From: Planctomycetota bacterium
GTDB lineage: Bacteria > Planctomycetota > Planctomycetia > Pirellulales > Pirellulaceae
Assembly: GCA_029259935.1 (NCBI GenBank)
Contig: JAJDEH010000043.1
Coordinates: 1-47,242, forward strand
Reading direction: 5' to 3'
DNA: 47,242 bases
The notes beneath the pieces are model-generated. The model was not told the DNA's origin, made no database searches, and saw nothing but the letters and a program-made list of their open reading frames with translations. A program made the translations under genes and the position numbers. Below are positions 1 to 8,851 of this stretch, one piece after another. The first letter of the stretch is position 1; every line of letters begins with the position of its first letter.

Positions 1-1
1 C

Positions 2-529
2 GGCGACATCGTCACCGTGGAGGGTACCACCGGCACCGTGACCAAGATCCATCTGCGGGCCACCACGATTACCAACTGGGATCGGCAGGACTTTGTCGTG
101 CCGAACAAGACACTGATCACCGGCACGCTTCTGAACTGGACGCTCAGTGCTGCCACCACTCGTGTGGTGATCCCCGTCGGCGTGGCCTACGGCACCGATA
201 CGGCCAAGGCCTGTCAGATCCTCCTGAACGTCGCGGCCGATCACCCGCTTGTTCTGGAGGAACCGTCACCGATGGCAAGCTTTGAAGCGTTCGCCGACAG
301 TTCCCTGAACCTAGTGTTGCGGGCCTACCTTCCCGACTTGGATAACCGCTTGGGGACGATCAGCGACCTTCACACCGAAATCGACAAGCGATTCGCCGAA
401 GCCGGCATTGAAATTTCGTTCCCTCAGCGCGATCTGCATCTACGCAGTGGATGGAACGCCCTCTTGCCCACCAGCGCCGAAGACGGAAACCAGACGGCAC
501 CCGCGCCTGAGAATTCCTCCGGCCACTAG
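2..529 (+). CDS. MscS-family mechanosensitive channel, C-terminal part
   Basis: This is the 3' end of a gene that begins before the window; the frame is already open at base 2. The first visible residues match the MscS beta-domain signature: a GD-V-V-G-TG-V pattern, then an R-TT-I stretch and a D-x-x-x-x-x-PN-x-x-L motif at about residues 30-36. They are followed by the alpha/beta cytoplasmic cage region ending near residue 145 and a polar tail. MscS proteins sit in the inner membrane and open under tension to release solutes on hypo-osmotic shock. The membrane helices and pore helix lie outside the window, so it cannot be told whether this is a short MscS or a long MscK-type protein. A GTG at 17 is an internal valine, not the start. 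Confidence 0.9.
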   Translation, partial: GDIVTVEGTTGTVTKIHLRATTITNWDRQDFVVPNKTLITGTLLNWTLSAATTRVVIPVGVAYGTDTAKACQILLNVAADHPLVLEEPSPMASFEAFADSSLNLVLRAYLPDLDNRLGTISDLHTEIDKRFAEAGIEISFPQRDLHLRSGWNALLPTSAEDGNQTAPAPENSSGH

Positions 530-573
530 TGCCGAACGGCGAGCGAACGAGTCGATTGAACGGCCAGCACTAC

Positions 574-601
574 TTTCGGTGGGCCAAACGGCTTCTATAA
601 T
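574..601 (+). promoter_or_regulatory. Candidate sigma-70 type promoter before the Gfo/Idh/MocA gene
   Basis: A perfect TATAAT lies at 596-601, 45 bp before the ATG at 647. The best -35-like hexamer (TTTCGG, 574-579) is poor. The position in the short gap after the MscS gene fits a promoter for the 647-2557 gene pair, but only the -10 box is convincing. Confidence 0.35.
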
Positions 602-646
602 GCGTATTTCCTACGCACAAGAACACTCCAGCGGAGAAATACATCG

Positions 647-1729
647 ATGGCGACCGGATTTGGAATCATTGGTTGTGGGATGATTGCCGGCTTTCACGCC
701 AAGGCAATCGCGGATATTCAAGGGGCCAAGGTGGTTGCCTGCTTCGATACGTTTGCCACGTCCGCCGACAAGTTTGCCGAGGCCAATGACTGCCAGGCCT
801 ACCATGATCTCGATGAGATGCTGGCCGACGATCGGGTGGACGTGGTGACGATTTGCACACCCAGCGGAGCCCACTTGGATCCAGCCGTGGCAGCGGCCAA
901 TGCTGGAAAGCACGTCATTGTGGAAAAGCCGCTGGAGATCACTCTAGATCGCTGCGACAAGATCATCGCCGCCTGCGAAAAAGCGGGCGTGGTGCTTTCG
1001 ACCATCTTTCCCTCGCGGTTCCACGAATCGTCGCAACAACTGAAACAAGCGATTGAAAACGGACGCTTTGGCCGCCTTGCGGTCGGCGATGCCTATGTGA
1101 AGTGGTTTCGGACGCAAGAGTACTATGACAGCGGAGCGTGGCGAGGGACTTGGAAGTTCGACGGCGGCGGCGCGCTCATGAACCAGGCCATCCATAGCGT
1201 CGATCTGCTGGTCTGGCTGATGGGCGGTGTCAGCGAGATTTCGGCGCACACCGCGACTTTGGCGCACGAGAACATCGAAGTCGAAGATGTCGCCATGGCC
1301 GCCTTGCGATTCGAAAACGGCGCGCTGGGCGTAATCGAAGCGACCACCGCGGCCTACCCGGGAGCCTTGAAGCGCATCGAAGTACACGGCTCGGAAGGTT
1401 CGGCCGTGATCGAGGAAGAAGATATCAAGACTTGGGAGTTCGCGGCGAAGTTGCCCGATGATGAGACAATCTTAGAACGGCTGGCGGGCAAGACCAAGAC
1501 CGGCGGCGGAGCGGCGGATCCGTCGGCCATTGGGCATCACGGTCATACGATGCAATTCCAGGACGTGCTGGAGGCTATCGGCGGCGGCAAGCAACCTGCC
1601 ATCAACGGTCCCGAAGGACGTCGTTCGGTCGAAGTCATTTTGGCCATTTATAAGGCGGCGGAAACCGGACAGTCGATTAAGCTGCCCTTGGCCAGCGACC
1701 CCGAACTCGAAGCCCGTCCAAAAACATAG
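647..1729 (+). CDS. Gfo/Idh/MocA family NAD(P)-dependent oxidoreductase
   Basis: A 360-residue cytoplasmic protein of the usual family length. The N-terminus has the Rossmann nucleotide-binding glycine motif (GIIGCGMIAGFHA, residues 6-18). A VEKP segment at about residues 92-95 carries the catalytic-type lysine, and a GGGALMNQAIHSVDLL stretch belongs to the C-terminal alpha/beta substrate domain. Such enzymes oxidise or reduce sugars, inositols or their derivatives with NAD(P). The substrate cannot be read from sequence. A GCGGAGAAA ribosome site precedes the ATG. The gene lies 15 bp before a TIM-barrel sugar isomerase, and such pairs commonly act together on keto-sugars or inositols. No export signal is present, unlike the Tat-exported relative at 7555-8637. 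Confidence 0.93.
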   Translation: MATGFGIIGCGMIAGFHAKAIADIQGAKVVACFDTFATSADKFAEANDCQAYHDLDEMLADDRVDVVTICTPSGAHLDPAVAAANAGKHVIVEKPLEITLDRCDKIIAACEKAGVVLSTIFPSRFHESSQQLKQAIENGRFGRLAVGDAYVKWFRTQEYYDSGAWRGTWKFDGGGALMNQAIHSVDLLVWLMGGVSEISAHTATLAHENIEVEDVAMAALRFENGALGVIEATTAAYPGALKRIEVHGSEGSAVIEEEDIKTWEFAAKLPDDETILERLAGKTKTGGGAADPSAIGHHGHTMQFQDVLEAIGGGKQPAINGPEGRRSVEVILAIYKAAETGQSIKLPLASDPELEARPKT

Positions 1730-1744
1730 CCGGCGGAGAAAGCC

Positions 1745-2557
1745 ATGGCCGCGATGAAGTATTGCCTGAACTCCAGCACCATTCGGCCCACACCCATTCT
1801 AGAGAAGATCAGAATCGCGGCTCAAGCCGGTTACGAGGGCATCGAACTGTGGCACGACGACATCGACGCTTATCTGGCGAGCGGCGGTTCGCTCGAGGAT
1901 ATTCGAAAAGCGGTCGACGACGCTGGCTTGGCCGTTCCCACCACGATCTACCTTGCCGGCTGGTTTGATTCGACCGGAGAAGAGCATGCCGCGGCGCTGG
2001 AGGAGTGCAAACGCCGCATGGAACAATCGGTCGCTCTGGGCGCTCCCTACATCATTGCCGGTCCGCCGATGGGCGCGGCGGACTACGATCTTGGCGCGGC
2101 CAACTACCGCGAGCTGTTGGAAATCGGTGTCGAGATGGGCGTTCGTCCGGCGATGGAGTTTCTCGGTTTCGTGGAGCAATTGAATACGATTGAAGACGCC
2201 TTGGAAGTGATGAAGAAATCGGGCCGCCCGGACGCCACCACGGTGATCGATCCTTTTCACATCTTTCGCGGGGGTGGCAGCGTCGAATCGATCGCCAAGT
2301 TGACCGCCAGTCAAATCGCGATTTCGCACTTCAACGACACCGTCGCCGATCCACCGCGCGAGCAGCAACACGACCCCGACCGCGTCATGCCGGGCGACGG
2401 CGTCTTTGATTTGAAGCGATATGTGGCGCTGCTCGATCAAATCGGCTACGACCGCTTTCTCTCACTGGAACTGTTCCGCGAAGACTTGTATTGTCAAGAT
2501 CCCTTGCAAGTCGCCCAAATTGGGTTACACAAAATGAAGTCCGTAGTGGAGGGCTGA
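1745..2557 (+). CDS. Sugar phosphate isomerase/epimerase family TIM-barrel protein
   Basis: A 270-residue protein of the xylose-isomerase-like TIM barrel (AP endonuclease 2) superfamily. It opens with a short beta strand holding the first substrate residues, followed by an AGYEGIELWHDD segment. Metal-ligand-type residues appear in MEFLGF (Glu), VIDPFHIF (Asp and His), ISHFND (His) and the terminal LSLELF (Glu). These barrels isomerise or epimerise sugars or inosose-type compounds using a divalent metal. The gene follows the oxidoreductase by 15 bp with GGCGGAGAAA before the ATG, so the two are probably co-transcribed. The exact substrate is unknown. Confidence 0.9.
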   Translation: MAAMKYCLNSSTIRPTPILEKIRIAAQAGYEGIELWHDDIDAYLASGGSLEDIRKAVDDAGLAVPTTIYLAGWFDSTGEEHAAALEECKRRMEQSVALGAPYIIAGPPMGAADYDLGAANYRELLEIGVEMGVRPAMEFLGFVEQLNTIEDALEVMKKSGRPDATTVIDPFHIFRGGGSVESIAKLTASQIAISHFNDTVADPPREQQHDPDRVMPGDGVFDLKRYVALLDQIGYDRFLSLELFREDLYCQDPLQVAQIGLHKMKSVVEG

Positions 2558-2752
2558 GAATTGCCGGCGGGAACATGGACCTGGAAGGCGGTTTGAATCC
2601 CACCTCAGGCTGAAAACGTGCCGATTTCGCCTCTCAGGGCGTGTCGACATGCCTGGAACCTGCACCTACACTAGCGACTCTCGAAACCCAAGGGTCCACG
2701 CGCGTGCTGCTCGACGACCGCGCGGCCGGTGACCTGACAAGGAAATTGTGAG

Positions 2753-3025
2753 ATGGCCGACGTCGGCTTCCAAAACATTCTCGACCATGAAGGAATCGCC
2801 ATCGCCGTGACGGGGATGCTTATCGTCTTTATCGCGTTAGTGTTGATCTCGATTTTCATCGCGTTGCTGCCCAAGATTTTGGACGCGCTTTCGTTCATCA
2901 TCCCACCCCCGCCCGAACCCGCGGCCGCCCTGCAGCCGTCCACCTCTGACGATGACCAGGTCGCCGCCGCGATCGGTTTTGTTTTCCACCAGCGTGAAAT
3001 ACAGAAACAAAAAACTTCCAAGTAG
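2753..3025 (+). CDS. oadG: Sodium-pump decarboxylase gamma subunit-like protein (OadG type)
   Basis: A 90-residue protein with one strong membrane helix (about residues 16-42), then a proline-rich linker and a charged cytoplasmic tail with a predicted helix. This matches the architecture of the OadG/MmdD gamma subunit, which anchors and assembles the alpha and beta subunits of sodium-translocating biotin-dependent decarboxylases. Sequence conservation in this family is low, so the call rests on size, topology and the adjacent beta and alpha genes. It begins the gene set and lies 57 bp before oadB. Confidence 0.8.
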   Translation: MADVGFQNILDHEGIAIAVTGMLIVFIALVLISIFIALLPKILDALSFIIPPPPEPAAALQPSTSDDDQVAAAIGFVFHQREIQKQKTSK

Positions 3026-3082
3026 ATTGGAAATCGGCCTTCCTCGAATACCGCCGGCCGAGCCCGCCCTTTAGGTAAGCAC

Positions 3083-4210
3083 ATGGAGAATCTCTACGTT
3101 TTTTGGGAGACCACCGGTTACGCGAACATGACGCGCGGCAACGCCGTGATGATCGCGATCGGAATCTTTTTCATCACGCTGGCGATCACCAAACACTACG
3201 AGCCGCTGCTGCTGGTCCCCATCGGGATGGGAATCGTGGTCGGGAACATTCCGTTTGCCGCAGATATGAAATTGAGTGTTTACGACGAGGGGAGTGTTCT
3301 TAGCTATATCTACTTCGGTGTCAGCCAAGGTATCTTTCCTCCATTGATATTCTTGGGCATCGGGGCGATGACCGATTTTTCCACCATGTTGTCCAATCCC
3401 AAGCTCGTCTTGTTGGGCGCGGCGGCGCAGGTTGGTGTTTTCTTGACGTTCCTGGGAGCGCTGTTTTTGAACTTCAGCCCTCAGCAAGCGGGAGCGATCG
3501 GCATCATCGGCGGCGCGGACGGACCAACAGCGATTTTTCTGTCGGCCAAACTCGCTCCCGAGTTGCTCGGGGCAATCGCCATCGCGGCCTATTCCTACAT
3601 GGCGCTGGTGCCCGTGATTCAGCCGCCGATCATGAAACTGCTGACGACCCGCAAGGAACGCCTGATTCGCATGAAGCCGCCCCGTCAGGTTTCCAAGCGC
3701 GAACGCATCATCTTCCCGATCGCCGCTTTCTTGATTTGCACGCTGTTGGCCCCCGGTGCCTTGGTGCTGATCGGCATGCTGTTTTTTGGCAACCTGCTGA
3801 AGGAAAGCTGCGTGACCGAGCGGCTGGCTCAAAGCGCGCGCACGGCGATGATCGATATTGTGACGATTTTGTTGGGCTTCTCGGTCGGAGCCAGTACTCA
3901 GGCGCAGAGATTTTTGCAAAGCGAATCGCTGATGATCTTCGGACTGGGCGCGGCCGCCTTCGCCATCGCGACGGCGGGCGGCCTGCTGTTCGCCAAACTG
4001 ATGAATCTGTTTTTACGCGACAAGATCAACCCGCTGGTTGGCGCGGCTGGAGTGTCGGCGGTGCCCGATTCGGCCCGAGTCGTGCAAATGGTGGGACTGG
4101 AAGAAGATCCGGATAATCATCTGTTAATGCACGCCATGGCACCGAACGTGGCGGGCGTGCTCGGGTCGGCGGTCGCGGCCGGTGTGCTGTGGTCGGTGTT
4201 AAGCAAATGA
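3083..4210 (+). CDS. oadB: Sodium ion-translocating decarboxylase beta subunit (OadB type)
   Basis: A 375-residue polytopic membrane protein of the OadB/GcdB/MmdB family. The hallmark GIIGGADGPTAIF segment lies at about residues 142-154, with the conserved acidic residue implicated in sodium transport. A cytoplasmic basic loop (TTRKERLIRMKPP) and a late GAAGVSAVPDSARVVQ segment are also typical. Family members couple decarboxylation of carboxybiotin to sodium export across the inner membrane. The length is normal and no lesion is seen. It is flanked by the gamma and alpha subunit genes on the same strand; the gap to the alpha gene is 65 bp. Confidence 0.96.
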   Translation: MENLYVFWETTGYANMTRGNAVMIAIGIFFITLAITKHYEPLLLVPIGMGIVVGNIPFAADMKLSVYDEGSVLSYIYFGVSQGIFPPLIFLGIGAMTDFSTMLSNPKLVLLGAAAQVGVFLTFLGALFLNFSPQQAGAIGIIGGADGPTAIFLSAKLAPELLGAIAIAAYSYMALVPVIQPPIMKLLTTRKERLIRMKPPRQVSKRERIIFPIAAFLICTLLAPGALVLIGMLFFGNLLKESCVTERLAQSARTAMIDIVTILLGFSVGASTQAQRFLQSESLMIFGLGAAAFAIATAGGLLFAKLMNLFLRDKINPLVGAAGVSAVPDSARVVQMVGLEEDPDNHLLMHAMAPNVAGVLGSAVAAGVLWSVLSK

Positions 4211-4275
4211 GCGATGACGGAAAAGAGAAAGCCAACAATCCAGCTTCATTGGCGATCGGTTAAAGGAATAGACGC

Positions 4276-6081
4276 GTGAGTAAGAAAATCACCTTCATGT
4301 GTACCGCGTTTCGCGACGGCTTTCAGTCGGTGTACGGCGCGCGGGTTTTGACGAAGGATTTCCTGCCGGCCTTGGAAGCGACTCGCGATGCGGGAATCGA
4401 TTATTTCGAGGCGGGCGGCGGTGCGCGCTTTCAGTCGTTGTATTTCTACTGCAACGAAGACGCCTTCGACATGATGGACCAATTTCGGGCCACCGCCGGA
4501 CCGAATGCGAACCTGCAAACGCTCGCTCGCGGCGTGAATGTGGTCGGATTGGAATCACAACCCAGCGACATCGTCAAATTGCACGCCGAGCTTTTCAAGA
4601 AGCACGGCATCACGACGATTCGCAATTTCGACGCGCTAAACGACGTGCAAAACCTGGTCTACAGCGGCCAGTGCATCGTCGACGCCGGGCTGAAGCACCA
4701 AGTTTGTGTGACCTTGATGGAGCTACCGCCCGGGTGTGAAGGGGCTCATGACGCGGATTTCTACATCGGTCGGTTGCAGCAGATTCTCGACGCCGATATC
4801 CCGTTCGATTCGGTCTGTTTCAAGGATGCCTCAGGAACGGCGGTCCCGTCGAAAGTTCACGAAACGATCAAACGGGCCCGCAAACTGTTGCCCAAGGAAA
4901 CGTTCATTCATTTTCACACGCACGAAACGGCCGGCATCTCGGTGCAGGCCAATATGGCGGCGCTCGACGCCGGGGCCGATGCCATTGACTTGTCGCTGGC
5001 ACCCTGCTCGGGAGGCACTTGCCAGCCGGACATTCTCGTCATGTGGCATGCCCTGCGCGGATCTGATTACTCGTTGGGCGTCGACATTGATAAGGTTCGC
5101 GTCGCCGAAGAAGTCTTCAAGGACTGCATGAAAGACTACTTCTTGCCGCCCGAGGCAACGACGGTCGAACCGCTGATCCCCTGGAGCCCCATGCCGGGCG
5201 GCGCGTTGACCGCCAACACGCAGATGATGCGCGACAACGGCATCATGGATAAGTATCCCGACTTGATTAAAGCGATGAGCGACGTGGTGCGTCGTGGCGG
5301 ATTCGGAACGTCGGTCACGCCGGTGTCACAGTTTTATGTTCAACAGGCACTCAATAACGTGCTATTCGAACCATGGTCCAAGATCGCGCCGTCCTACGGC
5401 AAAATGGTGCTTGGATACTTTGGCACGACGCCCGTGCCGCCGGACCCCGAGATCGTTAAGATCGCCGCCGAGCAGTTGAAGCTCGAACCGACCGACCGCT
5501 CGCCGCTGGATCTGAATGACGAGAATCCAGAAAAAGGTGCCGCCGCCGCGCAAAAAGTGCTCGAAGGGGAAGACCTACCGGTCACTGACGAAAACATTTT
5601 CATTGCCGCCACCTGCACTGACAAAGGCATCGCTTTCCTCAAGGGCGAGGCCGCCGTCGGCGTGCGCAAGGTGGAACCGGAAGCCGCCGCAACTGAGGTG
5701 CCATCAGCCGACCAGCCGGCGGAGTACGACGTGACCGTCAAGGACAAGTCGTATCATCTGCGGGTCAACGGTAATCAGGTAACCGTCAACGGCAAGACGT
5801 ATAACGTCGCCATGCAGGCCGCCCAGGCCAGCAGTCCCTCGGCACCAGCCACCACCTCCGCGACGAACGCGACCGAAGTGAAGGCGTCGATGCCCGGGGT
5901 GGTGCTAAAGATCCAAGCGTCGGTCGGCGATCACGTCAATCGAGGCGATACCGTCCTGGTGTTGGAAGCGATGAAGATGGAAGTTGGCGCGACGGCCCCC
6001 GTCTCGGGCACGGTCACCGAAATCTGCGTCGCGCAAGGCGACCAAGTCGCCAACGGCCAACGCCTGGCCATGGTGGGCTAA
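4276..6081 (+). CDS. oadA: Biotin-dependent decarboxylase/carboxyltransferase alpha subunit with biotin carrier domain (OadA type)
   Basis: A 601-residue protein starting with GTG behind an AAGGAA ribosome site. Residues 1-300 form a DRE-TIM carboxyltransferase barrel, with FRDGFQS near the start, a catalytic-type Lys183 in FKDASG, and metal ligands His214 and His216 in HFHTHET. A conserved helical carboxylase domain follows. Residues 470-530 form a linker, and the C-terminus is a biotinyl domain with AMKM, the biotin lysine being Lys567. The protein moves CO2 from a carboxylic acid to biotin, and the OadB partner then decarboxylates it and exports sodium. The N-terminal wording differs from classical oxaloacetate decarboxylases, so the substrate (oxaloacetate, pyruvate-linked or another acyl compound) is not settled. 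Confidence 0.92.
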   Translation: MSKKITFMCTAFRDGFQSVYGARVLTKDFLPALEATRDAGIDYFEAGGGARFQSLYFYCNEDAFDMMDQFRATAGPNANLQTLARGVNVVGLESQPSDIVKLHAELFKKHGITTIRNFDALNDVQNLVYSGQCIVDAGLKHQVCVTLMELPPGCEGAHDADFYIGRLQQILDADIPFDSVCFKDASGTAVPSKVHETIKRARKLLPKETFIHFHTHETAGISVQANMAALDAGADAIDLSLAPCSGGTCQPDILVMWHALRGSDYSLGVDIDKVRVAEEVFKDCMKDYFLPPEATTVEPLIPWSPMPGGALTANTQMMRDNGIMDKYPDLIKAMSDVVRRGGFGTSVTPVSQFYVQQALNNVLFEPWSKIAPSYGKMVLGYFGTTPVPPDPEIVKIAAEQLKLEPTDRSPLDLNDENPEKGAAAAQKVLEGEDLPVTDENIFIAATCTDKGIAFLKGEAAVGVRKVEPEAAATEVPSADQPAEYDVTVKDKSYHLRVNGNQVTVNGKTYNVAMQAAQASSPSAPATTSATNATEVKASMPGVVLKIQASVGDHVNRGDTVLVLEAMKMEVGATAPVSGTVTEICVAQGDQVANGQRLAMVG

Positions 6082-6424
6082 AGTTGCAGTCTCGCAACGG
6101 CGCGCAGCCGGCGGGATGCAGAAATTGTCGCGGATTTCTTGGCCGCTGCCTGTTTGTATCGAACATGCACTCTTTGACGTTTGCAGGGCACCACCGCGAC
6201 GCCACCATCGAGGAAGAAGCAGATACAAAGAGACTCGCAAGCCTGTCCGCAACCTATCTTTTTAAGTAAATCACACGATTCCAGGCGAGTTCCCTCTAGA
6301 TTCACAGAATCAGCAGCGATAGCTCGCACGGGACCAAGGTGCCGCCTCGCTGGTACTGTCGTAAGCGGGTTCATCGATTGGATCCGCGGCTCTCCAAGTT
6401 GGAGTACAGGCTTCAGGCTGAATC
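6082..6424. other. Intergenic region after oadA, no gene recognised
   Basis: About 340 bp with no supported coding sequence. Short open frames on both strands lack family resemblance and overlap one another. A weak hairpin (GTTGC at 6083-6087 with GCAAC at 6094-6098) follows the oadA stop but has no T-run, so it is not called a terminator. Confidence 0.4.
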
Positions 6425-6709
6425 ATGAATGACAACGCTGGTACTTCATCCCTTCGAGCGCCCTTGATCAGCCGAACGTCCATTCTGCTGTTGGCCGGTT
6501 GTTTGCTGGGAATGACCGCCGGCGAGATCATCGGAGAGAATGTCACCGGACTCAATAGGAGCGCCTACATGGTAGCCATCGTCGCGGTGATTTCCTTCAT
6601 TGGCTTGGATACCGCTTGGAAACGAAGAAAACTCCGCGCCGAGCAGCGAGCCGAAAAAGCCGCGGCGCGACGGATGGACAAGCGAGTGGAGCGGCACGTC
6701 CGCGATTAG
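6425..6709 (+). CDS. Small two-helix membrane protein of unknown function
   Basis: A 94-residue open frame from ATG. It encodes two hydrophobic segments (about residues 18-36 and 47-63) followed by a strongly basic, alanine- and arginine-rich tail likely to be cytoplasmic. Hydropathy and the positive-inside tail make it look like a genuine small inner-membrane protein, but no family was recognised. No clear ribosome site precedes it, so the start is uncertain. Confidence 0.55.
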   Translation: MNDNAGTSSLRAPLISRTSILLLAGCLLGMTAGEIIGENVTGLNRSAYMVAIVAVISFIGLDTAWKRRKLRAEQRAEKAAARRMDKRVERHVRD

Positions 6710-6739
6710 CGAAAAGCCTAGTCCGCCGCCTTCCGCTGG

Positions 6740-7537
6740 CTACTTCTTTCGCTCCAGCACCGCCGGCCCAACGTGAGTATCCGCAAAGTCATTTTCGCCT
6801 TCCGCAATCCGCAAGATCACTCGGCCCCGTGAATCCACTTCCGCCGCCCCGATACGAATGTTCTTGACGTATCCCACTTGTTCATGCCAAAGCCGAAAAC
6901 GGTGCCGGCCGATGGGCAGATTCTTGATCTCGACGCGGCCGTTCACATCCGACTTGGCCATGTACGGATTCGATCGCAAAAGCAGATATCCTCCCATCCA
7001 TGGATGAATGACGGAGGAAATCGGGCAAGGCAGCGGCTCTTCTTGGGTGTATCTCAGTTCAACTGAACTGGTCGTGGGCACCAGCGGTCACATCGGCGGA
7101 TTGCGAATAAAGTGAATCGCGGCGCGGTGTCCAACCTTGTCCTTATTCACTTGAAACATGGTTTGCGAGGTGCGCATCAGCATGAAATGTGGTTCGAAAC
7201 GTCCCCGTCGCATCGCCAGGGTAATTTTGGCGTCGGCTGTGTCGTCGTACGAAGAATGAACTCGAACCGCTTCGTTTTCTGGCGGCAGCAGGAAGACGGC
7301 AATGTTGGCGATCCCTCGATTCTTCTCGTTGACCACCAGCGATTCATCGGGAATATCTTCCCCAAAACCATGCTCCTCGCCAGCGACTCGCAGGGGCTTC
7401 AATTTGGGTGGATCGCCGTCATAGACAAAGCGCATCGTCAAATTGCCCCAACCCACGTCGTCCCCAAAGAGATGCAACGGCAAAACGAACACTGAGAGAA
7501 TTACCAGCCATGAACGTCGATTCGTTGTTTGATTCAT
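6740..7537 (-). pseudogene. Secreted planctomycete protein with carboxypeptidase-regulatory-like domain, interrupted by an in-frame TGA
   Basis: Two consecutive open frames on the minus strand are in the same frame, separated only by a TGA at 7088-7090. The upstream part (149 residues) has a signal peptide and the N-terminal half of a planctomycete family of exported proteins with a methylamine-utilisation or carboxypeptidase-regulatory-like fold. It includes a YDG-P-P strand, DESLVV, RFEPH and VGH segments. The downstream part carries the C-terminal half, with IHPWMGGY, NPYMAKSD, EIKNLP and LWHEQVGY. Read through the TGA, the protein is 265 residues and collinear with the family. A strong GGGGGAGG ribosome site lies 17 bp after the upstream Gfo/Idh/MocA gene, so the two formed an operon. 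A GTG at 7081 could restart translation, but the product would lack a signal peptide. Confidence 0.75.
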
Positions 7538-7554
7538 ACTGAACGCCTCCCCCT

Positions 7555-8637
7555 TCAGGTTGTCGGTAAACCGCTCGCGCGAAGCACCGCTTCTTGAACG
7601 GCCAAATCATGGGCGGGCGGATAATCCGACTCCTTCTCGCCTCGAATGATCTTTGCCAAATCGAGAAAGTCGCCGTCGTAGCGGCCGCCGAGCTTGGGCA
7701 GTTCGATCCGCTGGGTCCCTTTTTTGTACTCGCCACGCGCCTGCGACAACGTCAACTCCACGATGCATGATTCGAGCGGCCGAATAACGATCGTTCCTTG
7801 GTCGCCACAAACGACGAATTGCCGCCGCCGAAAACCGTCGACTTCGATCAGCGCGCTGCGAACCGTCGCCGTGGCGCGGGGGTAATCGAAAACGGCCAAA
7901 CAGTTGTCCAGTAAATCGTCTTGCTCGGGCCGCGTCGCCCGATTGTGAGCGGTGACGGTCGTCGGCCTGCCCAGCACGGCAACCACGGCGTCGATGATAT
8001 GACAGCCCAATTCAAACATGGCACCGCCGGGATAAGCGGCCAACTTGTTTCGAGTTCCCGCGCCGACGGTTTTGCTCATCACGGCATGGACTTCAAACAC
8101 ATCACCCAGCCAGCCCTGCTTTACGGCGTCGAACAAGAACACGAAGGCCGGGTTGTAACGCAACATGTAACCCATCTGCACGACGAGCTTTTTCGAGGTC
8201 GCTTCATCCAGCACTTCTTTAAAGGCGGGCAGCGATTCACCTGCCGGCTTGTCGAGATGAATATGAGCCCCCGCGCGAATGCAACGCAGGGCGGTCGGGA
8301 CGAGATCGCGGACCTCCGTTTCCACCGCCACGGCTTGCAAGCCGGCGGTACCGAGCAACGCTTCCTCGCTGAGCCGTTTCACGCCGCGATAAGTGCCGCT
8401 GTTCTGCACGGCCTTCCATTTCTCGTCATCGGGCTCGACAACCCCGACCAATTCATAGTCATGGTCAAATTTTCGAATGGTCTGCATCTTGCCGCCGGCA
8501 TGAGCATGCTTGGTGCCGATCTGGCCGATCTTGATCTTTGGCGGCGCGGCGAGCGCTTGGCGAGACAGCAGCAGCGAAGCCAACGGCGCGGCCACGGCCG
8601 CCGAGGAAGTACCCTGAAGAAATTCGCGTCGTTTCAT
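7555..8637 (-). CDS. Tat-exported Gfo/Idh/MocA family oxidoreductase
   Basis: A 360-residue protein. The start is set at 8637 because AGGAGG lies 7 bases upstream, although the frame stays open for another 33 codons. The N-terminus is a twin-arginine signal (MKRREFLQGTSS, then a hydrophobic stretch ending in ALA), so the folded protein is exported with bound cofactor. A Rossmann domain follows; its usual glycine motif is modified to GQIGTKHAHAGG. HLDKPAG stands in the place of the family EKP motif and keeps the lysine. A GGAMFELGCHIIDA helix comes later. Secreted Gfo/Idh/MocA proteins are abundant in planctomycetes; a non-redox glycosidase or epimerase role through bound NAD is known for some relatives. 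Here the substrate is unknown. Confidence 0.93.
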   Translation of the reverse strand: MKRREFLQGTSSAAVAAPLASLLLSRQALAAPPKIKIGQIGTKHAHAGGKMQTIRKFDHDYELVGVVEPDDEKWKAVQNSGTYRGVKRLSEEALLGTAGLQAVAVETEVRDLVPTALRCIRAGAHIHLDKPAGESLPAFKEVLDEATSKKLVVQMGYMLRYNPAFVFLFDAVKQGWLGDVFEVHAVMSKTVGAGTRNKLAAYPGGAMFELGCHIIDAVVAVLGRPTTVTAHNRATRPEQDDLLDNCLAVFDYPRATATVRSALIEVDGFRRRQFVVCGDQGTIVIRPLESCIVELTLSQARGEYKKGTQRIELPKLGGRYDGDFLDLAKIIRGEKESDYPPAHDLAVQEAVLRASGLPTT

Positions 8638-8851
8638 ATCCAACCTCCTGATGTCGATTCTCTCGGTTTGGCGGCCAAATTCAAAAACCGAGTTGCGGCT
8701 CGCCGCATTCAAACTGCCGTCCGCCAACGCGAACATATCTTATTGTAACCATGGAACGGGCATCGCGGACAACTTGCAAGAATCACGAAACTAGCCGCGT
8801 TTCGCCAACTTCCTCGCGTTTCCGTGAGGCAGCATCGCCCGTGCTTGCCGC

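Noticed and set aside
2580..2605. T-loop-like GGTTTGAATCC stretch suggesting a tRNA
   Set aside because: The flanking bases do not form a T-stem, and no acceptor, D or anticodon arm can be placed.
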